From positions 20,713,919-20,777,918 of the forward strand of contig NC_047062.1 in the NCBI RefSeq assembly GCF_902459465.1: a stretch of 64,000 nucleotides of DNA, in the 5' to 3' direction. A program made the translations under genes and the position numbers. The notes under the pieces are model-generated. The model searched no databases. It saw only the letters and a list, made by a program, of their open reading frames with translations, and was not told where the DNA came from. The DNA comes from Asterias rubens. Lineage: Eukaryota > Echinodermata > Asteroidea > Forcipulatida > Asteriidae. Below are positions 33,264-46,858 of the stretch, in pieces (position 1 is the stretch's first letter; each line of letters begins with the position of its first letter).

Positions 33264-36200
33264 CTTGATCAACTCCGAGATGCCACCTTTTCACTAATTC
33301 GTGGTACGTGGTATACCGTAAGTACAACAAATAAAAGGCACTTTCCTCAATGGTCGTCTCATATATAGTTTTCACCTCCGAAACATCCAAAGTCGGCCGG
33401 ACTGTTAAGCCGTTACCTGCCCCGAGTGTCGCCTCTTACAGACTAGGGGCGGTGTGCCTGCTGCCTACTGCCTGCTCCCTCTTGGCTGCTGCCCCAGGGA
33501 AAATATAAAACACAACCAATTCTGCTCTCCGCGTTCCTTTGCGAATACAATCCAAAGTGATCCACGGAGTTTAGACATCGATTTTTCAAACAGACTAGGA
33601 GATCATTTCCGGATCCTTCCCTCGGCGACAAACTGAAGATTCAAAACACTTAGCGAAGAAAGGCTCCTCTAATCCAAATGCTCAATCAAAATATCATCCC
33701 ATTGGAGTGGTGCAATGATGCACTTTAAACTAACAGCCAAAAGACGGTGTTGTCCATTGTCGGTTACGCATTTGCTTGTTTTTACAGCTGACTCGATAAA
33801 TAATTCCGAACTAAAGCTGCTGAGTGAATATCTATCTATTTATTATCCATGACCCGGAGCAAATCGGTATACGTCAGGCACTCTTGCACTCGCATCCTGG
33901 CATCACCAACTAGTAAATTCCAGACCGCGTACAGGCGATTGCTTTGGCAGACTTTTCCGTTAATCTCACGGTATGGTATGTCAACGGCGAGCGAGGAGTT
34001 CGATATCAACTGCCGATATTGGTTTAACATGAAATGAACTTCACGCTCGTCGTAATCATAACATAGTTCACAATCTGGTTTGTATACGATCCCAATGACC
34101 CAGTCCTCTCAGTTTTATGTCATGAATGTGAATGTGTGATAGCACGTGGTGTTTATTTGCCTTCGAGTGGATATGGATGGGGAAGCTATTTACAGTATCA
34201 GAGCCGGGTGACCCGCTGGGGTCACAGCGCCTGTCAACCTCGGGGTGCAGCGTGGGACTGTACGGCGGGCTTTCTCGGTAGTGCGCAGTGAGCAGCCCGC
34301 AGTCCGCAGCGGAGGGTGTCAATTTAATACTCTTTATTTTGTTACGGTACAGCATTCGGGCCTCGAGAACATCCCTACCGAGAGTAGGTGTTTAGGGGCA
34401 ATTTGCGAGTATAACCAATAACGTCCTAGCTCCGCTAACAACCTAATCAAATAAACTGAAACTTCACACAGATTCCTTACTTTAATCTCTTAACCTCACA
34501 AATTATCTGTTTAGCATCAAATCCAAGTGTGGCAGCACAAACGCATGGAGGTATTTTAATTGAAAAACCTTAACATTCCACTTTTGAAATGGTAAATTGG
34601 TAATGTGGATGGGATCCAGCTGCATTACACTGAGATCAGGACCCGGGTGTTCAGGAAGCGAGATGGTGTACGACACTACCACTGCGGAGCTGCTCGTGGG
34701 CTATTTTATCACACAGTAGGCCACCACTCTCTTCTTGGAAGAGATACATTGAAAAAGTTAACCCCATTCCTAGATTCTTTCTACATAGAATTCACTTTCT
34801 TTGAATAGTCCCAAACTGTTTGATCTTTTCACTCGGTTACATGTGAACTTTCCTGTAGCCTTGGTAAGTATAGTAACACTGTATGTTATGAAGAGCCCAT
34901 CCACCCCTGGCAGTATGGTTCACCTAGAACCTGCCCGGACGATCACGCAAATTACGGCCGAAACGCCAAAGATAAAATCAGGAAATCAAATATCGAAAAT
35001 GTAAATGATCCCGATTGCATCCAAACATTAACATCAAGTATAAAATAATAAAAATAATAAAAACATTCAAAGCACCTCATTTCTATTCAGAGTGCTTCGG
35101 CCAAAAATAATAGCAACATTTTGATCTAGATTGCCCGCATAAGCATTCCGAGTGAAAAACAAACTATTGTGGGGCAGTGTTAGCCTATCACAAATTAAGG
35201 TCGGTAGATAATGCGTCTGTGATGAATGTGGAGATTATTAGGCTCATCATTGAAACACTTCTATCTCTCAATGAAAATGTGTTTTCTTTGGGTGTAATAA
35301 CTCACTGTACTGAACTGACTCCTACCGATCCCCTACGCCAAGGAAGGGTACGGTAACCCCCTCCTCTTTCAGGCTAGCAATTATGTATGCTTGGTAGCCC
35401 AGAACGAAATACAGACGAGCTGACTAGTCCCATATAGTCTTGTCCTTGCTCTAAAATGGTTGGCCATGCCATCTGGACAGCATCGATGCCAAATACATGT
35501 CATTGGCATTGTCTTTAGTAATTAGCGTTTTCTAACCGTGTTTCCCTATGGGAGCCTTTCATAGTTTACAACAACAGTTTCACGACAGTCATTATATCAT
35601 TTGGTATTGAAAGAGCCAGAAAATATGAGCGCTTGGATGGATACTAACTTTCAACGTCTGTTTCCTTTCCTTAACTACAGAAAGAATGTGCATCCATTGA
35701 CTCAAACACCAATCGTTAATTGAGTATATACTCTCCTCATAATGTTGTCACATAGATACCAAGAGAATCATTTTCAAAATTCAGTGTAAAGACAAATTGT
35801 CCGGCCCTTATCTAAGATATGGCCACACCCAAAATCAGAGACGAATTCAGAGACAACTCCTAAGGGAAGAGGTGGTCCATATGATCATTCTTAAAGTATG
35901 TATCTTTGGGTTTAATTTGCAATGTTCTCTTTACACCACGGTCAAAGATTTGATAGACTTTCTGGTTTCCCACTTGTTTGACCAAGACAGTTTTCTGGGG
36001 ATGGCATGGTCGGTCTTCAAACATTCGTCATAAGACATAAGTATTTTTTGTATTTATGCAGGACGACTTTTATTTCGATTTTTGACAGGCCTTAGTGGTT
36101 GAGTATACACTGCTTAACACGGTCAAAATTAACTTAAAAGATAATCTTTTTCGTTTAAAGCCCCTTTTTAACCCAGACAGTTTGCTGGGGATGGTGATAT

Positions 36201-37821
36201 GCAGTATGCTTGTATCTGACACTTTTCAAACATTCGTCTAGTATTTGCTATATATTTTTAACATGCAAGGCGATCTTCACTTCGATTGATTCGGTTGGAC
36301 AGAAAAACACTCCACACTCGACAACATTTTAGCAGGGGACCCTGGCTATATTCTCGCCGTGTGGAAAGGGGACATCAGAGTACACTGTTTCTAGTCACCA
36401 CCATCTCCCCATGCGAGGTGACGCGACTCGCTACCGGAAGCAATGCAGCACGACATCCCGTCGTTGGTTCTCCCCATGAGGGTTGGCTCTCAACCTATGT
36501 TTTTTTTCTTCTTTTTTCAACGGAGTGACAAATAACAGTAAGTACATCCAAAATAATTGATTTAAAAATAATGAAACAGTCATAGACTTTTATTGTATTT
36601 GATCGTTGTTTATTAGTCACACTGCATGTACATATTGTTCGTGTAATTGTTTTCAAAATACACTCAGATGATGGGAAACATCTGGAAAACCATTCTGGAA
36701 ACCAATGAATCTAAACAGTCAGGCCATTAACTTTGTTTGCATTTATACCATCGGTCCTTTTGGTTGGTAAGCAAGTTTCTCAACATATATAGTTGTTCAC
36801 TTCATTCGTGACTGAAGACCAACATTTTGAAAATAAGTTCATTATTTTAAACGAAATACTAATATTGAAAACAATAATTTGATATGTCTTAATTTCATTA
36901 ACAGGCATGCTATGTGTCTGATTTCGGAGTTATATGAAAATAAATACAGCAGGCGCAATGCGGCCCTTCCTTCCATGGCATAACATAATAAGATTATTTC
37001 TGGGTATTAGGGTCGTCTTTCCGTTTCAAGAGCTGTGAATATAACATATGTCCTATCTCGGCCTCTTTTTACACTACCACACATTTAATTTGTATTGAAA
37101 AACAGCTTATATCTGTACTTGCTTTCTCAAAATGTAATTTTTCGAGTTAGGCTGTTTGGCCGTGAAAGGTCCGAATGCCTCTCGGCTAGGCCTGTTTTGA
37201 TAAATTAACGACACGTGTTCATCGCCAAAACATTTCACTCTCCCGCTGTTCTAATATTCGTAATTACAGCCTCTGGATTGATTTCACCCAAGCTCTACCG
37301 TAAGAACTGTCATCAAAATAAACCAAACTCCTTACATCTGTATTAAGGTGGCCAATCATAATTTACAATCTCGCTGCACAGTGGGAGGTTGGCCAGAAGA
37401 TGGAATACCACAAGACCAAAGTCACCTGTCACTGTGGGTAATTTTCAACTTGCAATTTTACAGTTTCAATTTTCAAGTAGTAATAATTTCTAAACAATCA
37501 AGTGGAAGGTAACTGGCATCACCTGTTCTGTCATTTTCACGCCGAAATCTTGGGTGAAATGTATAGAATGTATTCATCACATCAGAACCAAACGCCTTCG
37601 AGCAGGCCTAGAATTACACGCAGGCAATGGAGGCCATTGCCTGTGTTGCCCCTGGTCTTGATGCCCCCTTCAAAAGTTTCCCATTGACTTAAAGATTTTC
37701 CAATGAAAGTGCCCATTGCAAAATGAAAATGGCCTAGTCCTTTCAAAAAATGAAATTCCAGGCCTGTTCCGTGCATTCGTCTCTATCCCTTTAGCACGGT
37801 ACATAAGGTCTTTACGTATGA

Positions 37822-37965
37822 TTTGAAACTGTGCATGGTGGTAAACTAAAAGGGGTTTGCGGTAGCACCATGTGAATATCTCTTTTGAGTAGTGTTGGTT
37901 CTGAAAGGAACCGGTGGTTAACAACTAAACGTTTCGATCAGTATGCTCTGATCGTCTTCAGGAGA
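37822..37965 (+). repeat. Same dispersed repeat, best-preserved copy
   Basis: GTGCATGGTGG, GGTTTGCGGTAGCACCATGTG, GAACCGGTGGTTAACAAC and GTTTCGATCAGTATGCTCTG occur in order. A second, degraded copy follows ~0.9 kb downstream at 38690-38855, with TIR copy G between them. Confidence 0.65.
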
Positions 37966-38301
37966 AGAGGTCTTGTTCAAACCTTTAACACGTGTCACAA
38001 TCAAAACAACAACCAAGCAAATCGAGTTATCGAGCGGACCATTATTTACATTGACTGAGCAAACCCTAGTTTTATTAAATTATCGTAAACCTTGATCTCT
38101 CAAAGGTTAATACAAGGATGACCGGAGTTACAAACGTGCCTTTGGGGGATATTGACCAACATGACCAATCAACATCATGCACAGGAGTGTGTAAACAAAC
38201 TGTAGCATGTACAATTAAGGACATAGGTTAGGCCTATACCTTTCACATGCTGTTTCATTTTGTAAAACTTTAGGCATTTTTGTTAGGGGTTGTATATTTT
38301 G

Positions 38302-38687
38302 TTAAAGACAGTGGACACTATTGGTAATTGTCAAAGACTAGTCTTCACAGTTGGTGTATCTCAACATATGCATAAAATAACAAACCTGTGAACATTTGAG
38401 CTCAATCGGTCGTCGAAGTTACGAGATATTAATTAAAGAAAAAACACCCTTGTCACCCGAAGTTGTGTGCTTTCTGATGCTTGATTTCGAGACCTCAAGT
38501 TCTAAACTTGAGGTCTCGAAATAAAATTCGTGGAAAAATACTTCTTTCTCGAAAACTAGGTCACTTCAGAGGGAGCTGTTTCTCACAATGTTTTATACCA
38601 TCAACCTCTCCCCATTACTCATTACCATGTAAGGTTTTATGCTAATAATTATTTTGAGTAATTACCAATAGTGTCCATTGCCTTTAA
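38302..38687 (+). repeat. TIR element, copy G (full length)
   Basis: Full copy in the GALNT-AVEN intergenic region, ends AAAGACAGTGGACACTATTG and CAATAGTGTCCATTGCCTTT. The central palindrome (GACCTCAAGTTCT / AACTTGAGGTC) is well preserved. Confidence 0.85.
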
Positions 38688-40851
38688 GTATGATTTGAAA
38701 CTTAGCATGGTGGATGTATAACTAAGAGTAAGAGAGGTTTTCGGTAACACCATTATGAATACCTCTTTTTGATTAGTGCTTGTTTTGAAAAGAACCGATG
38801 GTGAACAACTCAATGTTCGATCAGTATGATCTGGTGATGATCGTTTTCAGGACGGTAAGTAGGGGTTACAATGAAATAAACATTTCAGGTGAAAATAACT
38901 CAGGGGAGAAGAAGGTATGAAATTATATTCCTCTTACAACAGTCTAAATTGTAAGGATGGAGGAAAAGTGGGGGAAAAGTGGGGGAAACATGCACCAGAC
39001 AGGGGGTTCCGAAGAGATGCAGTGCCAGGGTAAAAAGCTATATTCGATTGGCTTATTATCTACATCGCGGTGAGAACAAACACACAGTCTGGTCTCACGC
39101 TCAAATACGTGCTTTTCTTGAAAACTTGACGTCTTGAAAGAACTAATGCTTCTAAACCCCGACAATTCGATCCCCCTTGGGGCATATACAGTTTTTGTTT
39201 TCAGTGTGCTTTTTAAGGACACTGAATTCACCTTGAACACACTACAGGGTAAAGTAAACGTTCGCATTCTTCACACAAAAAATGAGCAATGAGCAATTCA
39301 CGTTGCGTTTTGAGATCGTCGTTTACTAAACTGTGTTTTTTTCCCAGTACGTTTGATTTGGATGTTGGCTTGATTTTTGGCGTATATGAATCAGAGTCCC
39401 TTTGAAAATAGTGTTATTTATGGTGTTTTGCTAGGACATCAAACTTCTCAGTAAAAAAAAAAATACATAAATAAATAAATAAAATAAAAAATCAAGACCT
39501 ATTGAAATAGCACAATGTAATCTGAAGCTTCTTTTGACAAAAGAAGCCTCTTCTGTTTGCTGTACTACATTTGAAATTGGAGCATTTAGAATGACTGCTT
39601 CGTTTCAGGCATTACTTTGCTCTTCGGTGTATATAGGATATAACAAAAAAAGTCGGTCATCATTTAAAACTATAAATTTAGGGTGGGTGGGTGGTGTCAT
39701 AACAATTTCAAACATTTTGTTTAACATTGACTGTTCTGAATGACCTCTAACGTGAGGTTAACATAGGTCATCCATTAGGGACTTATGATGAGATTACTAC
39801 TGCCTGAACACTGCTACCTTGAGCTGTATTTTCAAAGTCTGTCTTAATCGTTAATAACACTATTACCGATGGAAGGTTATAGACATGAACCTTCAGCTAT
39901 CAAACCTTCCTAAGGCAAATCAAGAGAGACTTAACCACTCACTGGTTTGTAATATTTTAGCCACAACACACCTGGCACCTGTCACTATTTTTCAGCCTAA
40001 TATGATTTGTAGTTTTTAATAAAACACTACATGGTTGAGTTCATACATGTTTGAAGGTGACATTCATTGCAATATTAAAAATTGGACGTGGGCTTGTCCA
40101 TGCGAAGACTAATGGGGATGGGAGAAGGGTGCTCATCAAGGGCTCTGACATGAGGGGTCTTGTAGCTCAGAACCTTCACGTGACCAGAATAGAGACCTTA
40201 ATATAAGCTACATTTATACTTTTTCCTGAACTTTTTGGAGGAGTTTTGAAGTATAAAGGTTTGTACAAATTTATTTAGCCGGTTTAAAAACACAACACTG
40301 ATCGACACAAAGCCCCTAAAACTCTCAGCTTACAAAGTTACAAAGTAATATACTTGACCAATGGATTAACTTGACATTTACTTTTGTATTTTTATTGATA
40401 TTTTACCTATTTTTTTTTCTTATTAATTTATTTATTATTTTTATTTATTTATTTTTGTTACTTTAATGAGCATGCCTAACTGCAACACTCACCAACCAGA
40501 AAATACGGCAAACTGATCGAGTATGCGTTTCTTTCATTTTGATTGTGTTCACAGATCGATTTCTTATTTTTGCCCTAAGATTTTTTATAGAGCTAATCCA
40601 AAATCATAGTTTCGTTGTTGTGAGCATCCTCCCCCAACCATTCCCCCTCCACCAAACCAACACTCTGGTAAAGCCACTGCACTGAACCACTGGTGGCTTG
40701 TTCATACTTGAATCTACTGGTCCAAAACTAACATCACTGGACCACCAAAACTAAACCACTGGACCATGTGGTCCAGTAGGTAGATTTACCCCCAAAGTAC
40801 TGCAAATCACTAATAACAATATAATTATTGCAGACATTGTGTGTACATACA

Positions 40852-40857
40852 TTTATT
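40852..40857 (-). terminator. Poly(A) signal of AVEN
   Basis: AATAAA on the minus strand about 110 bp past the AVEN stop codon (40967-40969), the first such hexamer after the gene. Confidence 0.55.
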
Positions 40858-40966
40858 TGCCCATAACGGACCAGACCCCAGCCTCAGTGTGCTTGAAAAA
40901 CAAGACGATTCAAACATAATAAAGATTTAATGTTCTACTGCTACATACGTGTATGCCATCTGGGGT

Positions 40967-43900
40967 CTAGTCTTCAAGTATACTATCGAGCCAGTCTTCA
41001 AGGTCGTCTGCTTTTGCATCATTCTGAGTGGAAGCTGAAAAAAAAATTGAGAATAATTATTTCACATAATAATAGAAATTAATACAAATATAACTATGAA
41101 GGAACCACGATCATCAGAATAGACCTTAAATGAATTGATGTCATCCATCCACAATCTTAGAGGTAAACCGAAAATAAAGTGCACAGATTTGTACGTGCAG
41201 TGCACAGGATTGACAGGCCAATAATGAACAACATCTGTTTAACCTCCAGGTGAGGGCGCCCTACTCAAATGATGTCATGTGCATAAGGTCTATACAGGCT
41301 GGGATAAATATTATAAATGATAAGACTTCATTAGACCATATTGAAACAAGTCCTCATCATAATGAGTGAAAATATCTGGCTTATACAATCAGCTCTTCTT
41401 TGCCCAAATTGCCCAATCCAAAGGAGGGCTCTGACACAGCCTCACCCACGTACCTTCAACTGGAATAGTCATTGCAGAGGACTCCTCAGTAGAATCTTGG
41501 GATGTACTTGCAGAGCCCTCCTCCTCCTGTCCCTCTGCAGTCTCATTGGTGCCTAGTTTAATCCTGGTCTGTACAGGGGTCTCCAAGGACAACAGAAAGT
41601 CCAACTCATCTTCATCTTCAATCTCACTAGTCTTGGAGTTTGGTTGTAAATAATCCTTCTTAATGTCTTTACATTGATTTTTGTCATTCAGAGGATTTGA
41701 TGTCATTGTATGAGATGACTTTACTTCAGCTTGACTATCTGTTCCGATAGAAGCGACTGTTGGTGAAGCCGGTTTAGGGCAAATTGCTCTTGCGGAATCA
41801 TTTGATTCAAGTTCAAGTACTGTGTTTCGGATGGCTGTGGATTCTTGTCCTCCATCACGGGAGCTGTTTTGAGTTCTGTTGTTGTCAAGAGGCTGCACGA
41901 GCTCTACATAATTACTCTCGCTGGATAAGTCACCAGGTTGTACTGCATCACTCTCCTTGCTTTTGACATGATAGTCTGGTGTCATCTTATGAAGTTCTTT
42001 ATCTTGCAAAGACTGCTTAGCAGCCATGGTGTCCTTATCTGTGTTGGAATCGGTGAGCTGACTCCCAGTTAACACTAAAGGGGATGCTTTACTGCGTGTT
42101 GATGGTAAGACACTTGTGGCAGGCACGATGGAGTTCAACTCTTTCTCATGTCTTAAGGCAATTTCATTGAAACTCTGCAGCATGGACGACTGTTGGTGAA
42201 TAGAGTCAATAGAAACAGATTTGAGTTGCAGTTTATACAGGCAAGCATGAGTATTTGTGATGGAAACAAAGACAATGTGAGATCTACTTGCAGTGAATCC
42301 GAGTATACTCCTCTGATTCAGTTTTCTGTTTTTACCTTTAGACACTATATGTGTACATTGTAGCCCTGTATACCCAGTACTTTCCCAAAGTTCTGTACAA
42401 AACTAAACAAGCAAATCACTCAGCTGAGATTCAAATCCACAACCTTTTTATTTCTAGAGCAGATCACCACTAGATCACCGAGCTAGCCCGGCGGCTAGAG
42501 GCAGTTGTGTTAGCAGCGGGTACAGGTTTTGTATCCGGGATCAATAATTTACTTTGTTTTTACCCTTAAATGGACATATTAAAAGCACTGTATACTGACG
42601 TTCCCAAGTTCTGTAAAATAAATCAGGAAAGTACTGTGTGCACAGTGTATACATTGCTCAATATACATCGGTGTTAGGGTAAAACAAATGAAACTCTTTA
42701 TCCTGATGCAAAACTAACATATATCATTACATCTGATGCGTTGTCATTACCTCAAAGAAATTTTCTTGGATGTTAAGTCTTATATGTAGAGGGATTGCTC
42801 TCAGCTGGTTGGCCAGGGCATGGCAGTCAATGGCAGGAAAACTATCTGATTCCTACATTTAAAAAGTTACCACATTATTAGATCAAGTTAATGCATTTCG
42901 CAAACCAAAATCAAGTTAAATACATGTATTCATAAAATAAAACAAAAACTTTCTACAACATCAAAATTCAATGCAAGGAAATTACAATGTCATATGCATG
43001 TTGGATAGGATTTAAACCCGTGCTTCTACAGCAGATGCATTACACCATTTCGGATGAGTTTGCAATATGGGGCCAGGTTGATTCCCAAGTATGTTAAAAG
43101 TCAAAGCAGGCCTCGAAATAACCCTGCCTCTGGCACCCACAGAAATAGCCGAGGTGACCTGTACTTTTGCTATGGTGCCCTCTACAAGGTTCAAATTCAA
43201 ACTTACATTTAGTGCCCCTTACAAGAAGAAAATTGCTGTGCCCTTCAAGGGCGAAGTTTAAGGCCGGTCATCTGCCACTGAGAGCTTAAAACATATCACC
43301 AAACAGACTTAAAACACATTGCAACTGCCAAGTCAAAATCTTGTAAAGTAAGATACATCAGCTCGACATCTCACCTGGTTATTACCATCTCCCAAATCCT
43401 CCTCCTCCCATATTTGCTCATCCTTGAAACGAAACTGACTTGTTGCATCTCCTACAGTTGCATGACAAATGGACATAATTGTAATGTTATTGTATACAAC
43501 TGTAAATGTTGTTAGTTGCATCAATGACTGCTCAAACTACCATCCAATATGGACATAATGATTATGGTGAAATAAAGAACAATAAAAGTTCAAGTGAATA
43601 GTGTGAAAGTATACAGATAATAAAAGAGCAGTTCCATAGAAATGTAAACCTCAGTGCCAAAATTTCAAAATGGCACTAATGTGGCAAATGAGGCATCATT
43701 TTGTAGCTAATTGTATGAATTTTAATAAAATATAATTTGTTACTGAAAATATTCAGCGGCTCAAGTGCTATTTTCGACTGAAAAAATACTTTAAAAATAG
43801 TGAAATTGGCTCAAAAATAATGTTTTGCCAAATTAATCAAAATTTGTACTGACATGGTTAAATAGTGTTTGTTTTGGTTTTGCACCTGTTTGAATTTTGC

Positions 43901-46858
43901 TATGGTAACAACACAATGATGGAAAAAAAATTTAAAATTTCTTTCAAAATTGTATGATATTCAATATTTTAGGAAACTTACTTTTCCGATGTACGTCCGA
44001 CACCAAAATAGTGAATATTTTAATCTCCCTATTTCAACCGTGGGCAGAAAATTTTCAAATTTACACTACAAAGCACAATTGATGCCCTCTATCTAACCAT
44101 GGAATTATTTCTTTAAAAAAATCTTCTTAACCGTACAAAATCCTGGTGTCGGACGTGCATTTTGTTCGTACGTCCGACACCAGTACGTCCAACACCTCCA
44201 AAATAATTATGTGAAAGCCTTTTTGAATGCCTTTAAAATATCATACAAAGCTATAAATTGGTACCTAGGGTAACTCTCACCTAAATCACTCAAATCTTGC
44301 CTCAAAACAAGTGTATTTCATTCCCCTTTTTTTCTACTGGCTGCTAAAAACACAATAATTTTAATACGCAGAAAATTTTAATTTCCATTTCCAAAACCCA
44401 CTGGTACTTATAATTAATATAAGAAAAGCTTGGTTTTTGCAGTATATTTGTTAAATTCAGGTACAAACCCCCAAGCAAGGATAGAGCTCTCATTCATTTA
44501 GTAAACTGTTGACAATGCTCTAAAGTTGGTTGTTGAGAGAAAATATCAAAACATTTAACACCAAAATTCTTGGTGACCTCTGACCTTGGCAACAGTTACC
44601 CACCAAGAACTTTAAACTTAAATTTTTTTAAACACAAGTCCAATCTACAATATATTTGGACCAAATGTTATTTTGCAGACTCATATCTTTCATTGTTAGG
44701 CAACATTTTGAAACTTGGGTGTTTTGCCAGTTTTGGTTGCCACAGCAATGCATAAGGATACGCATGTACATCATGTACAAGTTGCATTACACATGCACAT
44801 TGTTTCTATTGATCTCAAAACGTGGTATAATTTGACAATTAAACCACTTTTTTCAACAAATAATGATTTAATCTGATATTACAACACCAAATTGGTAGAT
44901 TAAATCATTATTTTATAACAAAAGTGAAAAGTTGAACTGATTGTTACCTATTTTTGAATGCAATTTCGGACAAGTACGTCCGACACTGTGAAATGTACGT
45001 CCGACACCAATATATTAAATGCCATTCCTTAAAATTCAAATTTAAAAACCAAATGTCTTATGGTAAAGTGTAATGACAGAGGTCTGATGAATCCATAAAT
45101 AAGAAAAAATTGCATTAAAGTTCAAACACATCACAGAGTTTGAACTACAAATATTGGTTTTCATAAAAAGGTGTTTCTCTGAGTACGTCCGACACCATGG
45201 TGTTTTGGGCGAATGGCGTCCATATCAAAAGACATGGATGAATAATTGTTTGATAAAATAACTTTAGTGACTGCCTTATACCTCTATCTAGAATAAAAAT
45301 TCATTTTATTTATACCACTGTAATAATACACTCTGTTAAAGTGTCCGAAATGTACGTCCGACCCCGTGGAACTGCCCAAAAGTAGAACATGAGGTTGTGA
45401 GGGTGGACAGTCAATATTATTAGCTCCCTGATGTATTGGAAGTTGATTCCCTGAGGAGTAGCTTAGGTAACTAGTTTGTCAACTTCTACCAAGGGGAGCT
45501 GATATTTACTGTCCTTTTGCCATAAACCACGTTACATTTATTTCACTATAATATTCCTCTAGCTCAGCACCACTGAGTTCTGCATCCTTTAGCTCTGGAA
45601 ATGAAAATTAACATGCCCCACCATCTTTCGCATGTTTTTGCATGTGTACTACACCAACCTGTTTGAGAGATTAAACTCTCGTAGTCTGCTCCCCTTATAT
45701 CCGAACTGCTTCTATCATCATCTTGGGCTTCATTCAAGGGTTCATACCGGTCCCAGTTGCTCTCAATCTTCCGTCTTGAAAATTGCCTCACTCTCTGCAT
45801 AGACAACATAAATCATGATGATTTAATGATATAGCTTTGTTTTTTATTATTTTGTGTTATTAATTTAGTTATTAAGTGTGAGCGAAACACCAAAGAACAA
45901 GTTACTGCAAGTCAGCCTGATGCTTTAAGTTCTTGAAAGGGCAAAGGCACCAAGGCGTTTTCTCCCTTGCAAAAAGGGCACCTCTTTGACAAAATACAAG
46001 AGGCACAAAGACAATGAACACAGGGGCATGCCTGAGGGCTCCTTTTGACTCTGTGATTCTCGAAGCATCAGGCCTGCAGTGTAACTGAGGTTGTCAAGGT
46101 TTTGAGTTGTCCCACGAATTGAGTTGTCCTGACTGCCGAGCTGTCACAAGAACCATCGAGTTGTCTTATTCATACATAGTTGCGAAAACCTAACCCTCCT
46201 GCCGATGGCGAAGCGGTAGGCCTCCGGCTCCGCCGTCGGGAGGAGGGTTACGTTATTTACTCGCAACTAATTCATACATTGGTTATCAATTTATGCGTTT
46301 TTATTTTTATTTTATTTTTTTTGGCGGGGGGGGGGGTATAAAAGACGTTATTTGCAATAGACCTCATTGTAATCTATGGAATTGTGTAATTATATTTGTA
46401 CTATTATTTAAGCAGGTTTAGTTAAAACAATTTAATTGTGTTTAATTTGATTATTTGCTTTATTTATATATTAGTTAGTAAAAAACTAGTAGGGCTAGTA
46501 GTACGTAGTACTGTCAGTGACTGTACTGTACGTTCAAAATGTTAGTGCTACTCTACTGTACTAATAATATTTAGCTTCATTAAAAGTAAGTAAACAATTC
46601 ATTATTTTCCTCACTTCTTACCTCAGACTCATCTGTAGAGTCCTTGTTGTGAGAATGCTGAGATTGAGAGCTTGGAAGTCTTGGTGTTGGGGGAGATTTG
46701 ACGTCAAGTGCTGAACTTGAAGAACTTGAAGAAAGTGAAGAACTGGACAACTTTGTCTTCTCCTGATTTGTGCTTTTGCCGTCCTCTTTCTTTTGAGTAA
46801 TTCCATGTTTCTTCTTGTATTGCGCACTGCGCTTCTTTTTATGTTGGTCTGGCTTCAT
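40967..46858 (-). CDS. AVEN: Cell death regulator Aven
   Basis: Exons: 46858-46622, 45794-45659, 43451-43375, 42852-42751, 42189-41454, 41034-40967; 451 aa. Aven binds Bcl-xL and Apaf-1, restrains caspase activation, and helps activate ATM in the DNA-damage response (known for the vertebrate protein). Recognition rests on the conserved core: VRQFSRRKIESNWDRYEP (exon 2), GDATSQFRFKDEQIWEE across exons 2-3, the LRAIPLHIRLNIQENFF segment (exon 4), an acidic DELDFLLSLETP box and the C-terminal DDLEDWLDSILED. The N-terminus is a Lys/Gln-rich then poly-Ser tract rather than the Gly-Arg-rich tail of mammals. Exon 5 is long (736 bp), low-complexity and poorly conserved. Its acceptor at 42190/42189 was chosen because it has a pyrimidine tract and keeps phase; the frame stays open 150 bp further upstream, so this junction is the least certain. 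Exon 2 ends in a weak GTTGGT donor. Confidence 0.93.
42360..42560 (-). repeat. tRNA-derived SINE, same family
   Basis: Shares the GTATACCCAGTACTTTCCC block, a decayed B-box, and GCCCGGCGGCTAGAGGCAGTT with the copy at 58741-58938. It lies just upstream of AVEN exon 5, inside the preceding intron. Confidence 0.65.
43630..45376. mobile_element. Probable non-autonomous DNA transposon with repeated GTACGTCCGACACC motif
   Basis: A ~1.75-kb AT-rich block in the AVEN intron between exons 45794-45659 and 43451-43375. Its ends carry short inverted GCAGTTCCA / TGGAACTGC. The 14-mer GTACGTCCGACACC or a close variant occurs at 43991, 44145 (inverted), 44168, 44183, 44974, 44995, 45183 and 45352. No open frame of transposase size is present. 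Repeated subterminal motifs are typical of transposase-binding sites; that reading is inference. Confidence 0.5.
46182..46270. repeat. GC-rich foldback in AVEN intron 1
   Basis: AGTTGCGAAAACCTAACCCTCCTGCCGATGG pairs with a complementary right arm CCGTCGGGAGGAGGGTTA...ACTCGCAACT; GCCTCCGGCTCCG lies in the loop. It is GC-rich in an AT-rich setting. Confidence 0.75.

Larger units (their letters stand above)
33264..40851. other. Intergenic: GALNT 5' flank to AVEN 3' end
   Basis: 7.6 kb without a recognisable exon on either strand. It contains the GALNT promoter/5' UTR side (33.3-34.4 kb, slightly richer in GC), a diverged ~200-bp direct duplication at ~35940-36290, two copies of the GATCAGTATGCTCTGATC repeat and TIR copy G. 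Open frames up to ~105 codons here have no domain features or splice context. Confidence 0.6.

Noticed and set aside
35797-36033. Possible exon in the 33-41 kb gap
   Set aside because: The frame overlaps a diverged duplicated block and lacks domain or splice features.
42190-42345. N-terminal 52 codons of the long AVEN exon 5 open frame
   Set aside because: The frame is open by chance; a pyrimidine-rich acceptor at 42190/42189 joins exon 4 in phase. I keep some doubt because this region is unconserved.
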